DNA of 64,000 nucleotides from an uncultured Acidobacteriia bacterium (GCA_903929755.1 CAIYVZ010000014.1:1-64000); one strand, 5' to 3'. Positions 1 through 9,889 are shown, numbered from the stretch's first letter. The notes: a model not told the origin generated them from the letters alone. Numbers and translations are program-made.

Positions 1-202
1 GAATATGCCCAGGAACTCGCCCCGTCACACCACTGGCTAAAACAGCAATGAAATCAAATGTTTTCGCGCCTCAAGAACTTTGGTTGCGGAATCGCTGGAC
101 AAGATGATGAAATAGTTCGGTTTATGGACAAATAGCACGTCACCTAAAACCCAACTTTTGGTGGGGTACCGGAGGTGGATGACACGTATTAAGAAGTAGT
201 AA

Positions 203-219
203 CCACCTTGCGGAGGTGG
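203..219 (-). terminator. Small hairpin just after the stop codon of the 99-aa ORF
   Basis: A perfect 6-bp inverted repeat (CCACCT / AGGTGG) with a 5-nt loop sits directly behind the TAG stop of the minus-strand gene. The downstream minus-strand sequence is only weakly T-rich, so terminator function is a guess. The rest of positions 1-202 shows no gene that I can support. Confidence 0.35.
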
Positions 220-519
220 CTAGTATCCGGAGGCTGCGTGCAATGCGTGTTGCGGATGGCGCTCAGCTAGAAGCAGGCGACGAAGAGTCCGCAAATCGTT
301 GAGAATGCGACGACTTGATGACATCTGCCCCTTCAGCTTTGAAAGATTGAAATGCACGAGTTGCAGAGCCTCGCGGCGGCGGTCGGCACCTTCAGCGCTG
401 GCGAGGGCCATGTCGGCTTCCACTTCGGCTAGAGCTTCCACGATTGCGTCGGCGAGAAGGCTGACGTACTCATGGGAGCTTTCGATATTGTCGAACGGCG
501 TTTCGGCGTGATGGCCCAA
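220..519 (-). CDS. Hypothetical small helical protein (99 aa)
   Basis: The product is rich in Ala, Leu, Glu and Arg and looks entirely alpha-helical, with a central Ala/Glu stretch and a basic Arg/Leu stretch near the C-terminus. I recognise no domain, signal peptide or membrane segment. The start is a TTG at 517-519; it is preceded six bases upstream by AGGAG on the minus strand, which supports it as a real translation start. It stands alone, divergent from tRNA-Asp, and a small hairpin follows its stop codon. It could be a regulator or a structural helical protein, but nothing in the sequence decides this. Confidence 0.55.
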   Translation of the reverse strand: MGHHAETPFDNIESSHEYVSLLADAIVEALAEVEADMALASAEGADRRREALQLVHFNLSKLKGQMSSSRRILNDLRTLRRLLLAERHPQHALHAASGY

Positions 520-638
520 TCGAGGCTCCTGCTGAGATATTGGCGCAGATTGGGCTCGGGCGCAAGGAAAAACTCATTATTGGATGTAGCGGGGAATGCG
601 ACAGGCATGGTAACCTAAAGGAGTTCCGACAGGATTGC

Positions 639-715
<77 letters not shown>

Positions 716-848
716 TTTATTGTTGTTGAATCTGTCCGTTTGTCCTGCAGTAAACCCAACTCCACATTCTCTTTTTCATGTGTCATTCCGCAAGGTAACG
801 CGCAGAACGGTGCCCCCCGCATAACGCACATTCAGGCGCGAATCGACG

Positions 849-2285
849 CTACTGTACGTCCATATCGTGATAGCCGAAGAAGCCGCGACGTTTGATCACG
901 TCTGCGATTTCGGGGGGAACCATGGTGATCCAGGTCCGGTTCTCTTCCTTAATCAGACGCAGCACGTCGCGCGAGAAGATGTGGAGGACGCTCTCGTCGA
1001 AGTTATCCAGCTGGCGGATGCGACCGCTGTCGACGATATGCCGGAAAAGGCTCTGGACCTTGGCGGGCATTTCGACATTTTCCAGAGTCCTGATTACGCC
1101 GGTGGCCGGATCACGCATGGGATAGACATAGATCCGCAGGTCGCGCGTGAAGAGCTTCCCGAAGGCTTCGAGGATGCCACCTTCCAGATTCTCGTAGTAC
1201 TTTTGTTCGAAGAGATCGAGGAGATTGTCCAGGCCCAGAGTGATGGCGACGGGCTCATGGGTGTTCCGCGACAGCCAGGCAGCCAGACGGTAGTATTCGG
1301 GGTAATCAGAAATCAGGACGGTCTTGCCGGCAGCGGCCAGAACGTCGGCCCGCGCCAGAAAATCGCTCAAATCGATGGTGCCGGTGACCAGGAGATTCCG
1401 CATGGTGATCTCCATAAGATCGACAATCTGATCGGGCTTAACTGCCAGCTCGTCGGCAAACCGGGCATGCGCGCTGCGCAGCATGTCGATGTTGACGTTG
1501 GTAACGGGACGAAAACTGCCTCTTTGCACGAGTACCGGATGCTTGCGCAGAACTTCGGCTGCCTGCAGGACTTCACCGGAAGGCCCGAACATGGCGGCGC
1601 CGCAGAGCCCGAGTTGCACCAGGCGGAGGCTCATCACGCGGTTATCCACGTGGCGAAACTCAATGCCGGAGAACTCGATCATGTCGATTTCGATGCGCTC
1701 CGTGCTGAGGCTGTCGAGCAGGGACTGCACCATCAGGTCTGGTTTGTGGTGCAGAAAAGCAGCGGCATAGAGCAGATTCACGCCGACGATGCCGAGCGCT
1801 TCCTGCTGCAGGCCGTTTTCGTTATCCAGCATGCGGACGTGGATCAGAACCTGGCTATCTTCATCCCGGGGGTGCGCCTGATATTTAACTCCCATCCAGC
1901 CGTGGCATTCGTTGGTGCCCTTGAAGTTCCGGGCTGAAACGGTGTCGGCAAAAACGAAGAACGCGGTTGTATCACCCCGGGAAGGCCGCAGCCGTTCGAG
2001 GTTCAGGGTGTGCTCATGATCGAGCATGCTCTGGAGACGTTCGCGGGAAACGTAGCGCTTGGTCCGGCCGTAGATCGCATCGCTGACAGCCATGTCGTAG
2101 GCGGAAATCGACTTCGAAATGGAACCGGCGGCCGCGCCGACGCGGAAGAACCAGCGCGCCACTTCCTGGCCCGCGCCAATCTCCGCGAAAGTGCCATAGC
2201 GCATAGCATCCAGATTGATGCGAAGCGCTTTTTCATGGGTGCTGAGCGTTACTGCTTCATCCGAGTTGCGATCGTGGTTCCACAC
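849..2285 (-). CDS. Conserved protein of unknown function (478 aa)
   Basis: The N-terminal part carries a highly conserved-looking block at about residues 25-70: a TFAEIGAGQEVARWFF motif followed by ISKSISAYDMAVSDAIYG. I recognise this from a family seen in several phyla that databases variously mislabel as nicotinate-nucleotide adenylyltransferase or TonB receptor; the real function is unknown to me. There is no signal peptide or membrane segment, so it is probably cytoplasmic. The frame opens with a GTG and has no clear Shine-Dalgarno site, so the exact N-terminus is uncertain, but the conserved block lies well inside. It sits 30 nt behind the SEC-C protein gene on the same strand and may share its transcript. 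Confidence 0.8.
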   Translation of the reverse strand: MWNHDRNSDEAVTLSTHEKALRINLDAMRYGTFAEIGAGQEVARWFFRVGAAAGSISKSISAYDMAVSDAIYGRTKRYVSRERLQSMLDHEHTLNLERLRPSRGDTTAFFVFADTVSARNFKGTNECHGWMGVKYQAHPRDEDSQVLIHVRMLDNENGLQQEALGIVGVNLLYAAAFLHHKPDLMVQSLLDSLSTERIEIDMIEFSGIEFRHVDNRVMSLRLVQLGLCGAAMFGPSGEVLQAAEVLRKHPVLVQRGSFRPVTNVNIDMLRSAHARFADELAVKPDQIVDLMEITMRNLLVTGTIDLSDFLARADVLAAAGKTVLISDYPEYYRLAAWLSRNTHEPVAITLGLDNLLDLFEQKYYENLEGGILEAFGKLFTRDLRIYVYPMRDPATGVIRTLENVEMPAKVQSLFRHIVDSGRIRQLDNFDESVLHIFSRDVLRLIKEENRTWITMVPPEIADVIKRRGFFGYHDMDVQ

Positions 2286-2315
2286 ACCATTATTATCGGC
2301 TACAACCCGAGGGAT

Positions 2316-4904
2316 CTATAGCCTTTTGAGGCCGAGCGCGGCGTAGATTGTTGAAACGTCGTAGAATACCTCACCCCTGAGCCGCTTTCGCTCCTCGCCA
2401 TTTTCGATACTATGCAGGATTTCGACCACCGCCTGACGACCCGCAGCGGACCGAACTGCCTGGCGTGGCGTCTTCCCGCCAAGCCCGGGCAGTTTGGTAC
2501 CCGGCCACTTGCCGTAGTCATCTTCCAGGAATCCGGTGAACAGTTCCCCTTGCAACGCGTCCGGGATTTCTTCGTGTGCGGGGGGCACCGCCTTCGGCTC
2601 GGGTGGCGGCAACGCGGCCGCCGCCTTGGTCAAGGCCTCTGCCGTCTGGAACTCGTCGCGCACATGTTGCACCGCTTGCAGTTTCAGCCTGGTCAGAAGC
2701 TTCTTTCCGAGTGCCAACCGCTCCCGGGAATTGGTTTCCAGGCGAAGCTCGCCGTTCCCGAGGGAAATTCTGCCCAGGATTGTGGGCGCCTTGTTGAGCC
2801 ACACGAATACAGGGGACCCGGCATCGTCATTTTCCGCTTCGAGTTTTGGGGCTTTCCGCAGGGCTTCCAGCACTGAGGTCTCATTGTCGACCTGGTAGAT
2901 GGCGGTGGAAATGACGAGGTCCTCGCCATCGGAGTTGGCCAGATGGAGGGCTTGGGTTTGGGTTTTCGCGGTAGTAATTGCCTGGCGGCGCAGGGGGACC
3001 CAGTTCGTCTTCAGGTAGGGTCGCCAGTCGAGATTTTGGGCGGTGCGAGCTTCCTCCATCCATGCCATCAGGGCCGGAATATTGTTCCGGTGCACCCGAA
3101 CACCGGCCCCGGCAAGTTCCATGCCCCGCTCGCCGGGAACAACCCTGGCGAATACGGCGTCCCCTTTCACCAATTCCTGGGACATGTTTTGGTCATAAAC
3201 GAAAACGGTGCCACCCAAGACCAGATCGCGGAGCCGGACACCGACACCGGGGTCGGTTTCTTCCACTTCGTGGAGGCTGACAAAGCTCTGCGCCCAGGCT
3301 GACACCATTTCGCGTTCGCGGGCCGAAAGCCGACTCTCGTGGCGGCGCAGAAACTCCTGCATCACGGTTCTGCCAAAGCGCGGGCAAAGCCAATCGTGCA
3401 GAATCCAGTCCACCAGGGCGACTTCGTCGAAATCATCATCTGGTCCGTTCGTTCCGACGAATTCCGCCACAACGTGCCGTCTTTCCCGTTCGTTGAGTGA
3501 TGCCCCCAGGAAATCGCCCAGCCTCTCGCGCAGGGCGGAGAACTCATTGATCTGCCTCTCGCCCGGGCCGGAGGAGCGGCTGACTTCGCCGCGCGCGTCG
3601 GACTCCAGATGGCACTTTTTGTATTTCTTGCCGCTGTTACACCAGCAAGGGTCGTTGCGGCCCGGGGCTGGTGCCCGCCGGATTTGTTCGACCGCGGGTT
3701 GTGCTTCCGCCGCCTCATCCGGTTCGTTCCAGCTGGCCCGGCCCTGGCAGATGTCGTAGACAGTCCATTTTGAGGCTTCGAAAGGAACCGGGTCGACAGA
3801 ACCTTGCGAAAAATGCAGCATCATCTCATTGCATTCTCGCTGCGCGCGGGAACCGAGCTTGCCCCGATGCCGCAGCAGTAGGGCGCGCCCCAATTGTGCG
3901 CCTTTTGCGCCCTGTGCCGATACCATACCGCCGAGGAGCAGGGGGAAGAATTTGTCGCGCTCGGGGCCCTTGATGGCCTGAAGATTTTCTGCCAGGGCTT
4001 CCAGTAACTTGCCGTCGGGATCCAGCGCCCGGTGCTGGAAAATCTGTTCAGCGACAATCAGCCGCCCGGTCATATCCAACTCCGGTATGAGAATGCGGAA
4101 GATCTGCGTTGCCTGGGGTGTGAAGCGTTGCACGATTCGGCCCAGGGCCCACAAACTGGTTCCGGACGCAGCCTGGTGCGTCAGATCCGCAAACTCCAAC
4201 AGGTGGGGGATTTCTTCGGCCGTCCCCAACTCGCCCACCAGCGCGAGGGTGTTTTCCACGGTGGAGTCGTGTTCGTCGCCCAGCAGATCGTTGGCCCAGG
4301 CCCGGAGGATGGCGACGAGATACGGGACGAGGGTTTCGCCTTCGTTCAGGATGGCGTCCAGGGCTTCGGTGGAGGGTTCGTCGTCTTCGAGGATGCTCTG
4401 CAACACGCGGAGGCGATGCAGTTTTGCGGTTACCTCTGCGGGTTCGGTGGCCCGTCTCTCCCGGGCCGCCCGGACCAGCAGCCAGCGTTGCTGGTCCGGC
4501 GACAGAGCTTTCAAGCCTGCCGGAAGAACTCCCATCGTGTCCGGAACGGCGTCCAGAGGGGCTTCGTCTTCGTCGTCCAGCGCAGGGACTTTGGCCAGAC
4601 CCAGTTCGGCCAGGGCATCGGCCAGCGCGTCTGTCTCGGACCTGTCACTCAGTAATCGGGACAATTCCATGTACGGAGTTGCGGCACATGGCTGGGCTTC
4701 GAGGCTTCGCCAGTAGAGTTCTTCGGCAGCGAGCAGATCTCCGGCGGCGAACCTCAACCGGCCCTGCCAGAGAATGGCGATGTGGTCCTGCGGATCGAGG
4801 TCCAGCAGCGCCTGGCACATTTCGGGTGTTGGCGGCTGGTTGTCCTCCAGCTTACTGAGGAGTTTTCGTCGCGCTTTGAGAATGGTATCCGGGGTAAAAA
4901 TCAT
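2316..4904 (-). CDS. Large SEC-C-motif protein with TPR/HEAT-like N-terminus (862 aa)
   Basis: The first ~100 residues read like tetratricopeptide helices (LAAEELYWRSLEAQP pattern) and residues ~150-370 like HEAT-type helical repeats. A canonical SEC-C zinc-binding motif lies at about residues 413-432 (GRNDPCWCNSGKKYKKCH), matching the metal-binding tail first known from SecA. The ~430 residues behind it match nothing I can name. There is no signal peptide, so the protein is presumably cytoplasmic. SEC-C proteins outside SecA are mostly uncharacterised. It is followed 30 nt later by the 478-aa conserved gene, so the two may form an operon. Confidence 0.8.
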   Translation of the reverse strand: MIFTPDTILKARRKLLSKLEDNQPPTPEMCQALLDLDPQDHIAILWQGRLRFAAGDLLAAEELYWRSLEAQPCAATPYMELSRLLSDRSETDALADALAELGLAKVPALDDEDEAPLDAVPDTMGVLPAGLKALSPDQQRWLLVRAARERRATEPAEVTAKLHRLRVLQSILEDDEPSTEALDAILNEGETLVPYLVAILRAWANDLLGDEHDSTVENTLALVGELGTAEEIPHLLEFADLTHQAASGTSLWALGRIVQRFTPQATQIFRILIPELDMTGRLIVAEQIFQHRALDPDGKLLEALAENLQAIKGPERDKFFPLLLGGMVSAQGAKGAQLGRALLLRHRGKLGSRAQRECNEMMLHFSQGSVDPVPFEASKWTVYDICQGRASWNEPDEAAEAQPAVEQIRRAPAPGRNDPCWCNSGKKYKKCHLESDARGEVSRSSGPGERQINEFSALRERLGDFLGASLNERERRHVVAEFVGTNGPDDDFDEVALVDWILHDWLCPRFGRTVMQEFLRRHESRLSAREREMVSAWAQSFVSLHEVEETDPGVGVRLRDLVLGGTVFVYDQNMSQELVKGDAVFARVVPGERGMELAGAGVRVHRNNIPALMAWMEEARTAQNLDWRPYLKTNWVPLRRQAITTAKTQTQALHLANSDGEDLVISTAIYQVDNETSVLEALRKAPKLEAENDDAGSPVFVWLNKAPTILGRISLGNGELRLETNSRERLALGKKLLTRLKLQAVQHVRDEFQTAEALTKAAAALPPPEPKAVPPAHEEIPDALQGELFTGFLEDDYGKWPGTKLPGLGGKTPRQAVRSAAGRQAVVEILHSIENGEERKRLRGEVFYDVSTIYAALGLKRL

Positions 4905-4946
4905 GTCGTCTCTCGTCCTTCTCTAAGATAAACGTACCCCGTTCGA

Positions 4947-6128
4947 CTACCCGCGACTCTTGCGGTTATTGAACCAGAGGCAAAGGGGATACATGGCGGC
5001 AACGAGGAAGATCCAGAGCAGGTAGACGGCCCAGAGGGGGTAGCCGAAGCCGACAGGGTAAAGGCTGGTCTGGCCGCCCATGGAGGGCAGCGGATTCCAG
5101 AGGAAATCCGCCTTGCCGTAGCGGAGCAGCGCGAGGGGGAACTCCAACAGGTGGAGGGCGGAGAAATGCACCAGAAAGTAGAAGAGCGGAGCTTTGCCGA
5201 AGACAATGAGGGGATTGTTTTTGCCGAAGGCCCGGCCATGGAAGACTGCGAGGACGAGCAGGGCGGGGCCTAAGGTCATGAGCAGGAAATCGAGTGAGGG
5301 GGGGTACTTGGTGACGCGGAGGAAGGAGAGCAAGGTTCCGTTCCACTTCAGGGGATCGCCGTAGATATTGAGGGTACGGAGTGCCAGAAAGGCGAGGGTC
5401 ATGCAGGACCCGAGTTGCAGCATCCACCACCGGCGCCTGGAGGGTTCCAGGCTCAGGACGGGCCCGAAGCAGTAGCCCGCAGCCATGACGGCGAGCCAGG
5501 GGACGAGGGGATAGACGGTGATGCTGACGACGCCATTGATAACTACGGCGCCTTGTTGATGGAGGACTTTCCAGAGCCCCGCAAAAGCTCCGAAGCGGCT
5601 GGGTGCAATGGGGTCCGCAAGGTTGTGGAGCGAGATGACGGCGAGACTGAGCACGGTGAGCCAACGGAGGGGCATACGGACGAGGAAGCCCAGCGCGACC
5701 ATGGACCAGCCGAGAGCCCATAAGACGGTGAGGAGGACGGGGCCTGTAGTGAGGCTGAGGAAGAAGGCGAAGCGCAGGGCCGTCAGTTCCAGAAGCACCA
5801 GCCACAGGCCTCGTTTCCAAAGATGGGCGGAAAGTTGGGGGAGGGTTCGCGCAGGACTCTGCCGCCCGCTATGCAGCCAAAGCCAGGCTCCAGTGCCGGC
5901 GGTGAACATGAAGACGGGGGCGCAGAAGTGAGTAATCCAGCGGGTGAGGAAGAGGAGGGTATTCGTTTTCGCGAGGTCTTCCGGCGAGAAAGACATGGCG
6001 TCGAGGTGGAAGAAGTCGCGGGTATGGTCGAGCGCCATGATGACCATGACAAGGCCGCGAAGAGCATCGACTGAGAGAACCCGTGAAGCGCGTGTGGTGG
6101 CAGGGGCTGAGGGCATCCGTGCTGACAT
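4947..6128 (-). CDS. DUF1624 / HGSNAT-like polytopic membrane protein
   Basis: About 393 aa with roughly ten hydrophobic segments. The start of the first segment carries the family signature SVDALRGLVMVIMALDHTRD, which is typical of DUF1624 proteins related to heparan-alpha-glucosaminide N-acetyltransferase and to membrane acyltransferases. A membrane acyl-transfer role is plausible from family knowledge but not shown by the sequence. The open frame extends upstream to 6176, but that would run into the ribosome-binding site of the divergent gene. I therefore favour ATG 6128 (or 6116, a few codons later). It is divergent from the sugar-isomerase-like gene with about 50 bp between starts. Confidence 0.8.
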   Translation of the reverse strand: MSARMPSAPATTRASRVLSVDALRGLVMVIMALDHTRDFFHLDAMSFSPEDLAKTNTLLFLTRWITHFCAPVFMFTAGTGAWLWLHSGRQSPARTLPQLSAHLWKRGLWLVLLELTALRFAFFLSLTTGPVLLTVLWALGWSMVALGFLVRMPLRWLTVLSLAVISLHNLADPIAPSRFGAFAGLWKVLHQQGAVVINGVVSITVYPLVPWLAVMAAGYCFGPVLSLEPSRRRWWMLQLGSCMTLAFLALRTLNIYGDPLKWNGTLLSFLRVTKYPPSLDFLLMTLGPALLVLAVFHGRAFGKNNPLIVFGKAPLFYFLVHFSALHLLEFPLALLRYGKADFLWNPLPSMGGQTSLYPVGFGYPLWAVYLLWIFLVAAMYPLCLWFNNRKSRG

Positions 6129-6167
6129 TCTACCGGGCACCAAATCCTTGTATACTGGCTCGTGCCC

Positions 6168-6173
6168 AGGAGG
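6168..6173 (+). promoter_or_regulatory. Strong Shine-Dalgarno site that decides the 6180 start
   Basis: AGGAGG lies six bases before ATG 6180. This rules out the in-frame upstream GTG at 6162, which would put the ribosome-binding site inside the coding region. A TATACT box at 6151-6156 just upstream could be a -10 element, but no good -35 partner is visible. Confidence 0.7.
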
Positions 6174-6179
6174 CATAAA

Positions 6180-7046
6180 ATGATGCGCCGCCGCGACTTT
6201 ATTGTGATGACCGCTGCCGGACTGGCTTCTGCGCAGACGCCCCGGGCGCTCCGAAGGGTCTCGGTGATGACCTCATATTTCGGGACGCGGATGCCCGATA
6301 CCCGCGACAACGGGAAACCGAAGATCGTGAAAGATCTGAACCTGCTGGACTTCCCGGACATGATGGCCGACCACTTCGGTATCCATAATCTGGAACTGCA
6401 GCAGATGTATTTTCCGTCAACGGAGCCTGGGTACTTCCAGGAGTTCAAAGGGCGGTTGAAGAAGGCGAAATCGCGGGTGGTGGATATGCCGCTGGAATTT
6501 GACGCGACCGGCACGCCTGGCATTGTGAGCGTCTGTGCGCAGGACCCGAAGCTCCAGGCGGAGGCCATCGCGCTGACGAAGAAGTGGATTGACCATGCGG
6601 CAACCCTGGGATCACCAAGCGTAATGATCAACCAGGGGAATCTGACGCCGGACCATTTGGGGCCTGCTATCGACGGCCTGAAAACGGTGGTGGCGTATGG
6701 CAAGGCAAAGAAAGTAGCGGTGATCATGGAGAACCGCGGCACCACGACGCCGGAGACGCTGGTCCAGGTGATCAGGGCATCGGGAGCGTTTGCGAACCCG
6801 GATATTGGCAATTTCCCGGACGAGGAGACGCGGGCGCGGGGTCTGCGGATGCTGTATCCGCTGGCGCACGGGGTTACGCACGTGAAACTGAACCGGGAAC
6901 GTTTTGACTTTGCGAAGGCGGTGGGGATCTCTGTGGAGATGGGCTACCAGGGGCTTTACTCTATTGAAGCAAATAGTATTGTGGCCCCGGACCCGTTTGA
7001 GGCGGTCAAGATCGTGCTGGCAGAATTGCTCAAAGTAATCGTGTAA
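6180..7046 (+). CDS. Tat-exported xylose-isomerase-like TIM-barrel protein (sugar isomerase/epimerase family)
   Basis: 288 aa. The N-terminus MMRRRDFIVMTAAGLASA has the twin-arginine pattern (RRRDF followed by a hydrophobic stretch), so the protein is probably exported folded. The body has the alternating pattern of AP-endonuclease-2/xylose-isomerase-like TIM barrels, including MINQGNL and ENRG strands with acidic and polar residues expected to bind a metal, and a terminal GYQGLYSIEAN strand. Such Tat-linked proteins are common in Acidobacteriota and Planctomycetota and are thought to act on sugars or sugar derivatives; the substrate cannot be read from the sequence. The start is fixed by AGGAGG. 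Confidence 0.85.
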   Translation: MMRRRDFIVMTAAGLASAQTPRALRRVSVMTSYFGTRMPDTRDNGKPKIVKDLNLLDFPDMMADHFGIHNLELQQMYFPSTEPGYFQEFKGRLKKAKSRVVDMPLEFDATGTPGIVSVCAQDPKLQAEAIALTKKWIDHAATLGSPSVMINQGNLTPDHLGPAIDGLKTVVAYGKAKKVAVIMENRGTTTPETLVQVIRASGAFANPDIGNFPDEETRARGLRMLYPLAHGVTHVKLNRERFDFAKAVGISVEMGYQGLYSIEANSIVAPDPFEAVKIVLAELLKVIV

Positions 7047-7069
7047 GTTTTGTAGAATGAAGATTGCGA

Positions 7070-9889
7070 ATGCACTCTCTATGGCGGTTGCCGGCAGGCC
7101 TGTTGTTGTCCACAACGTTGTGGGCGTTTCAGCAGCAGCGCGCTGCTCCGCCCAGACAACCTTCCGACCTTGAACGGGCCACCGAGGAGTTCAAGACGTT
7201 GACCCGCGATATGGGTCTGCGCGCGGATTCTCCGCGGAAGGCCACCCGGAAAGCGGGGGTGAAGAATGCCTGGCACGGGCGGGTTTTTGAAAATTTCCGC
7301 AACAATGTGCTGGATGCGGTGCCGCATGAAGTGAGGCAGCGGGGGGGGCAGCACGACATTCTGAAGCGCAATCAGTTTGGCTTCAACGCGGGTGGCCCGC
7401 TGGTGATTCCGAAACTTTATAACGGCAGTCGAAAGACGTTCTTTAATGTGTCGTATGAAGGGGTCCGCGAGCACATTGGGCGTTCGTATCTGCGCACGGT
7501 GGCGATTGCGCCGGAGCGGACGGGTAATTTCTCGCAGACGGTGGACAACTCGGGAGCGGAACTGAAGATATACGACCCGCTTTCCACGCGTCCGAATCCG
7601 ACCTGGAACAGCCATTTGCCGGTGTCGGTGGACAACCTGGAAAACGGCCGGGATCCGTTTCCGGGCAATCGAATTCCCGCCAGCCGACTGGACCCGGTGG
7701 CGATGCGGGCGGTTGCGCTGTACCCGACAGCGAACGCGAACGCCGGGCCTTTCGATCGCAACAACTACTTTGTTTTTGCGCCGGAAGTAAACCAGGCGGA
7801 CGGCATGATTTTCAAGCTGGATCACGCGGTGGGCGAGCGGCACCGGATTACGGGGACCGCGTCGTACACGAATGGTCTGGCGCAGGCTCCGCGCTACTTC
7901 GATACGATTGCCGATTCGGGCGCGAATGACCGTCTCTACAATGCCCGTCGCGCCACTGTGGACTGGACCTTTTCGCGGAACGCTTCCACGGTGAACACGG
8001 TGACCCTGGACGCGCCGATTGACCGTTCGGTGAACAGCCGTCCGGGGCAGGACGGCGCAGTGGCAGCCATTGGCCTGCGCGGGCCGCTGAAAGACGCTTT
8101 TCCGGTTTTTCAGTTTACCGAATATCTGCCGATGGGGCGGCCGAACCCGGACTCCGTCAGTTCGCATAACTACTACTACCTGACCGACGGCCTGGCGCTG
8201 CGGGAAGGGACACACCGGCTGCGCGCGACGGGGCAGTTCCGCCGATTCCTGGTGAATGCTTATCTGCCGCCTTATCCGGCTGGGTTCTTCCGGTTTGGCA
8301 CGGGCTTGACGTCACTGCCGGGCATTGTGAACACGGGGCACAGCTTCGCCAGTTTCCTGCTGGGAGATGCCGAGGCTGCGCAGGCTTCGGCGACGGATAA
8401 CCCTTCGTACTGGCGCGGGACATACAGTTCGATCGGGCTGCGGGATAACTATGAATACGCGCGGGGGTTGAGTTTCAGCGGCGGGGTAACGGTGGAGATC
8501 TCGAATCCCCGGACCGAGAAGTATGACCGGTTCTCCAGCGTTTCGCTGAGCGCGATTAACCCGGCGAACGGGCTGCCTGGGGCTCTTGTCTTTGCCGGCC
8601 GCAACGGCCAGGGGCGATCGCTGCAGCCCACCACCGTGCGGCCCGCTCTCAGCCTTGGTATGGCATGGAATCCGCGGGGCGATTCGCGGAGTGTGGTTCG
8701 GCTCAGCTACGGGCTGAGTTGCGGTACTATCCCGATCTACACCACGCAATGGGGCACGCAGGGCATCAACGGGACGCCGAATTTCATTTCGCCGAACATC
8801 CAGCTGGAGCCCGCGGTGGTTTTGTCCAAAGGGCTGCCTTCCCTGCCCCAGGTTTTGCCGGACTACAGGTCTGACGCCGCCAATCAGACGGTTGCCGCAC
8901 TGGTGGACGCATCGGGGGCTCTGCCGTTTTATCAATCCGCCAGCCTCTCGATGGAACGCCAGTTACCCTCACAGGTGATAGTGGCAGTAACGCTGGCGCA
9001 TGCCCGTGGCCAGAGATTGTTTGTGAATACGGCGAATCCGAACGCTGTTCCGCTGGCGAATCTGGTGTACCGCGACCAGTTGAATGACGAAGCTTTCCGG
9101 GCGACCCTGCGGCCGTTTCCGCAGTACCAGCGGTTCGATGTACACAGTTCATCGCCGACCGGGGATTACAAACGTAACGCGGCTGCCCTGCGAATCGAGA
9201 AGCGATCTTCGAGTGGCCTGACGCTGACTTCCACGTATGAGTTTTCGAAGCAGATGGATGATTACTCAGGGCCGTTCGGCGTTCAGGATTACTACAACAA
9301 GAAAAGCGAGTGGGCGCTGACATCGAGTAACAATCCGCAACGCTTTTCACTTAGCTTTTCGTGGGATCTGCCCATTGGTTCGCGCAAGCCGATACTGGCG
9401 TTCAAAGACTGGCGGCGGTACCTGGTGGATGGATGGTCAGTAAGTGGGATTACTTCGCTGCAGAGCGGGGAACCTTTGGCTTTGCGACCTTTGTTTAATA
9501 ACACCGGCGGGCTGATTGACTCGTTGCGGGTGAACATTGTGCCGGGCGTTGAGCCTGGGGTTTCCGACCGTTCTCCGCAACAGTGGTTCAACGCGGCGGC
9601 ATTTGATCAGCCAGCGGACTTCACGGCCGGCAACGGGCCACGGACGCATCCGCACCTCTTGACGCCGGGGAACCAGAATCATGATCTCTCCGTGACGAAG
9701 CATGTTGCTTTGTCTCAGGAAAGCGCGGTGGAATTCAGCGCTACCGGGTTCAATTTTACGAACACGGGCAACTGGACGGATCCGGACATGTTGATTGGAC
9801 CGGCGTCGGCTCCGAACCTGAATGCGGGCAAGATTATCGGGTCGCGCGGCGGGCGTGTCATACAGTTGGGGATGAGGTTTAGTTTCTGA
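7070..9889 (+). CDS. Oar-like TonB-dependent receptor barrel lacking the regulatory and plug domains
   Basis: About 939 aa. A hydrophobic signal-like N-terminus ending near Phe-Gln-Gln is followed by a short linker, and then directly by NAWHGRVFENFRNNVLDA, which marks the start of the beta-barrel in Oar-type receptors. In the complete receptor at 37721-41464 the equivalent His is residue 258; here it is residue 69, so about 190 residues (carboxypeptidase-like domain plus plug) are missing. The C-terminus ends in the barrel-type GMRFSF. The frame is intact over the whole barrel. TTG 7064 is an alternative start. Its stop overlaps the start of the VWFA gene (TGATG), so the two are translationally coupled. 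It could be a receptor remnant with a new signal peptide or a specialised outer-membrane porin. Confidence 0.85.
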   Translation: MHSLWRLPAGLLLSTTLWAFQQQRAAPPRQPSDLERATEEFKTLTRDMGLRADSPRKATRKAGVKNAWHGRVFENFRNNVLDAVPHEVRQRGGQHDILKRNQFGFNAGGPLVIPKLYNGSRKTFFNVSYEGVREHIGRSYLRTVAIAPERTGNFSQTVDNSGAELKIYDPLSTRPNPTWNSHLPVSVDNLENGRDPFPGNRIPASRLDPVAMRAVALYPTANANAGPFDRNNYFVFAPEVNQADGMIFKLDHAVGERHRITGTASYTNGLAQAPRYFDTIADSGANDRLYNARRATVDWTFSRNASTVNTVTLDAPIDRSVNSRPGQDGAVAAIGLRGPLKDAFPVFQFTEYLPMGRPNPDSVSSHNYYYLTDGLALREGTHRLRATGQFRRFLVNAYLPPYPAGFFRFGTGLTSLPGIVNTGHSFASFLLGDAEAAQASATDNPSYWRGTYSSIGLRDNYEYARGLSFSGGVTVEISNPRTEKYDRFSSVSLSAINPANGLPGALVFAGRNGQGRSLQPTTVRPALSLGMAWNPRGDSRSVVRLSYGLSCGTIPIYTTQWGTQGINGTPNFISPNIQLEPAVVLSKGLPSLPQVLPDYRSDAANQTVAALVDASGALPFYQSASLSMERQLPSQVIVAVTLAHARGQRLFVNTANPNAVPLANLVYRDQLNDEAFRATLRPFPQYQRFDVHSSSPTGDYKRNAAALRIEKRSSSGLTLTSTYEFSKQMDDYSGPFGVQDYYNKKSEWALTSSNNPQRFSLSFSWDLPIGSRKPILAFKDWRRYLVDGWSVSGITSLQSGEPLALRPLFNNTGGLIDSLRVNIVPGVEPGVSDRSPQQWFNAAAFDQPADFTAGNGPRTHPHLLTPGNQNHDLSVTKHVALSQESAVEFSATGFNFTNTGNWTDPDMLIGPASAPNLNAGKIIGSRGGRVIQLGMRFSF

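Noticed and set aside
867-1937. A 356-aa plus-strand frame opposite the conserved 478-aa gene
   Set aside because: The minus-strand frame carries the conserved family block; the plus frame has no recognisable pattern and is a mirror of the codon bias.
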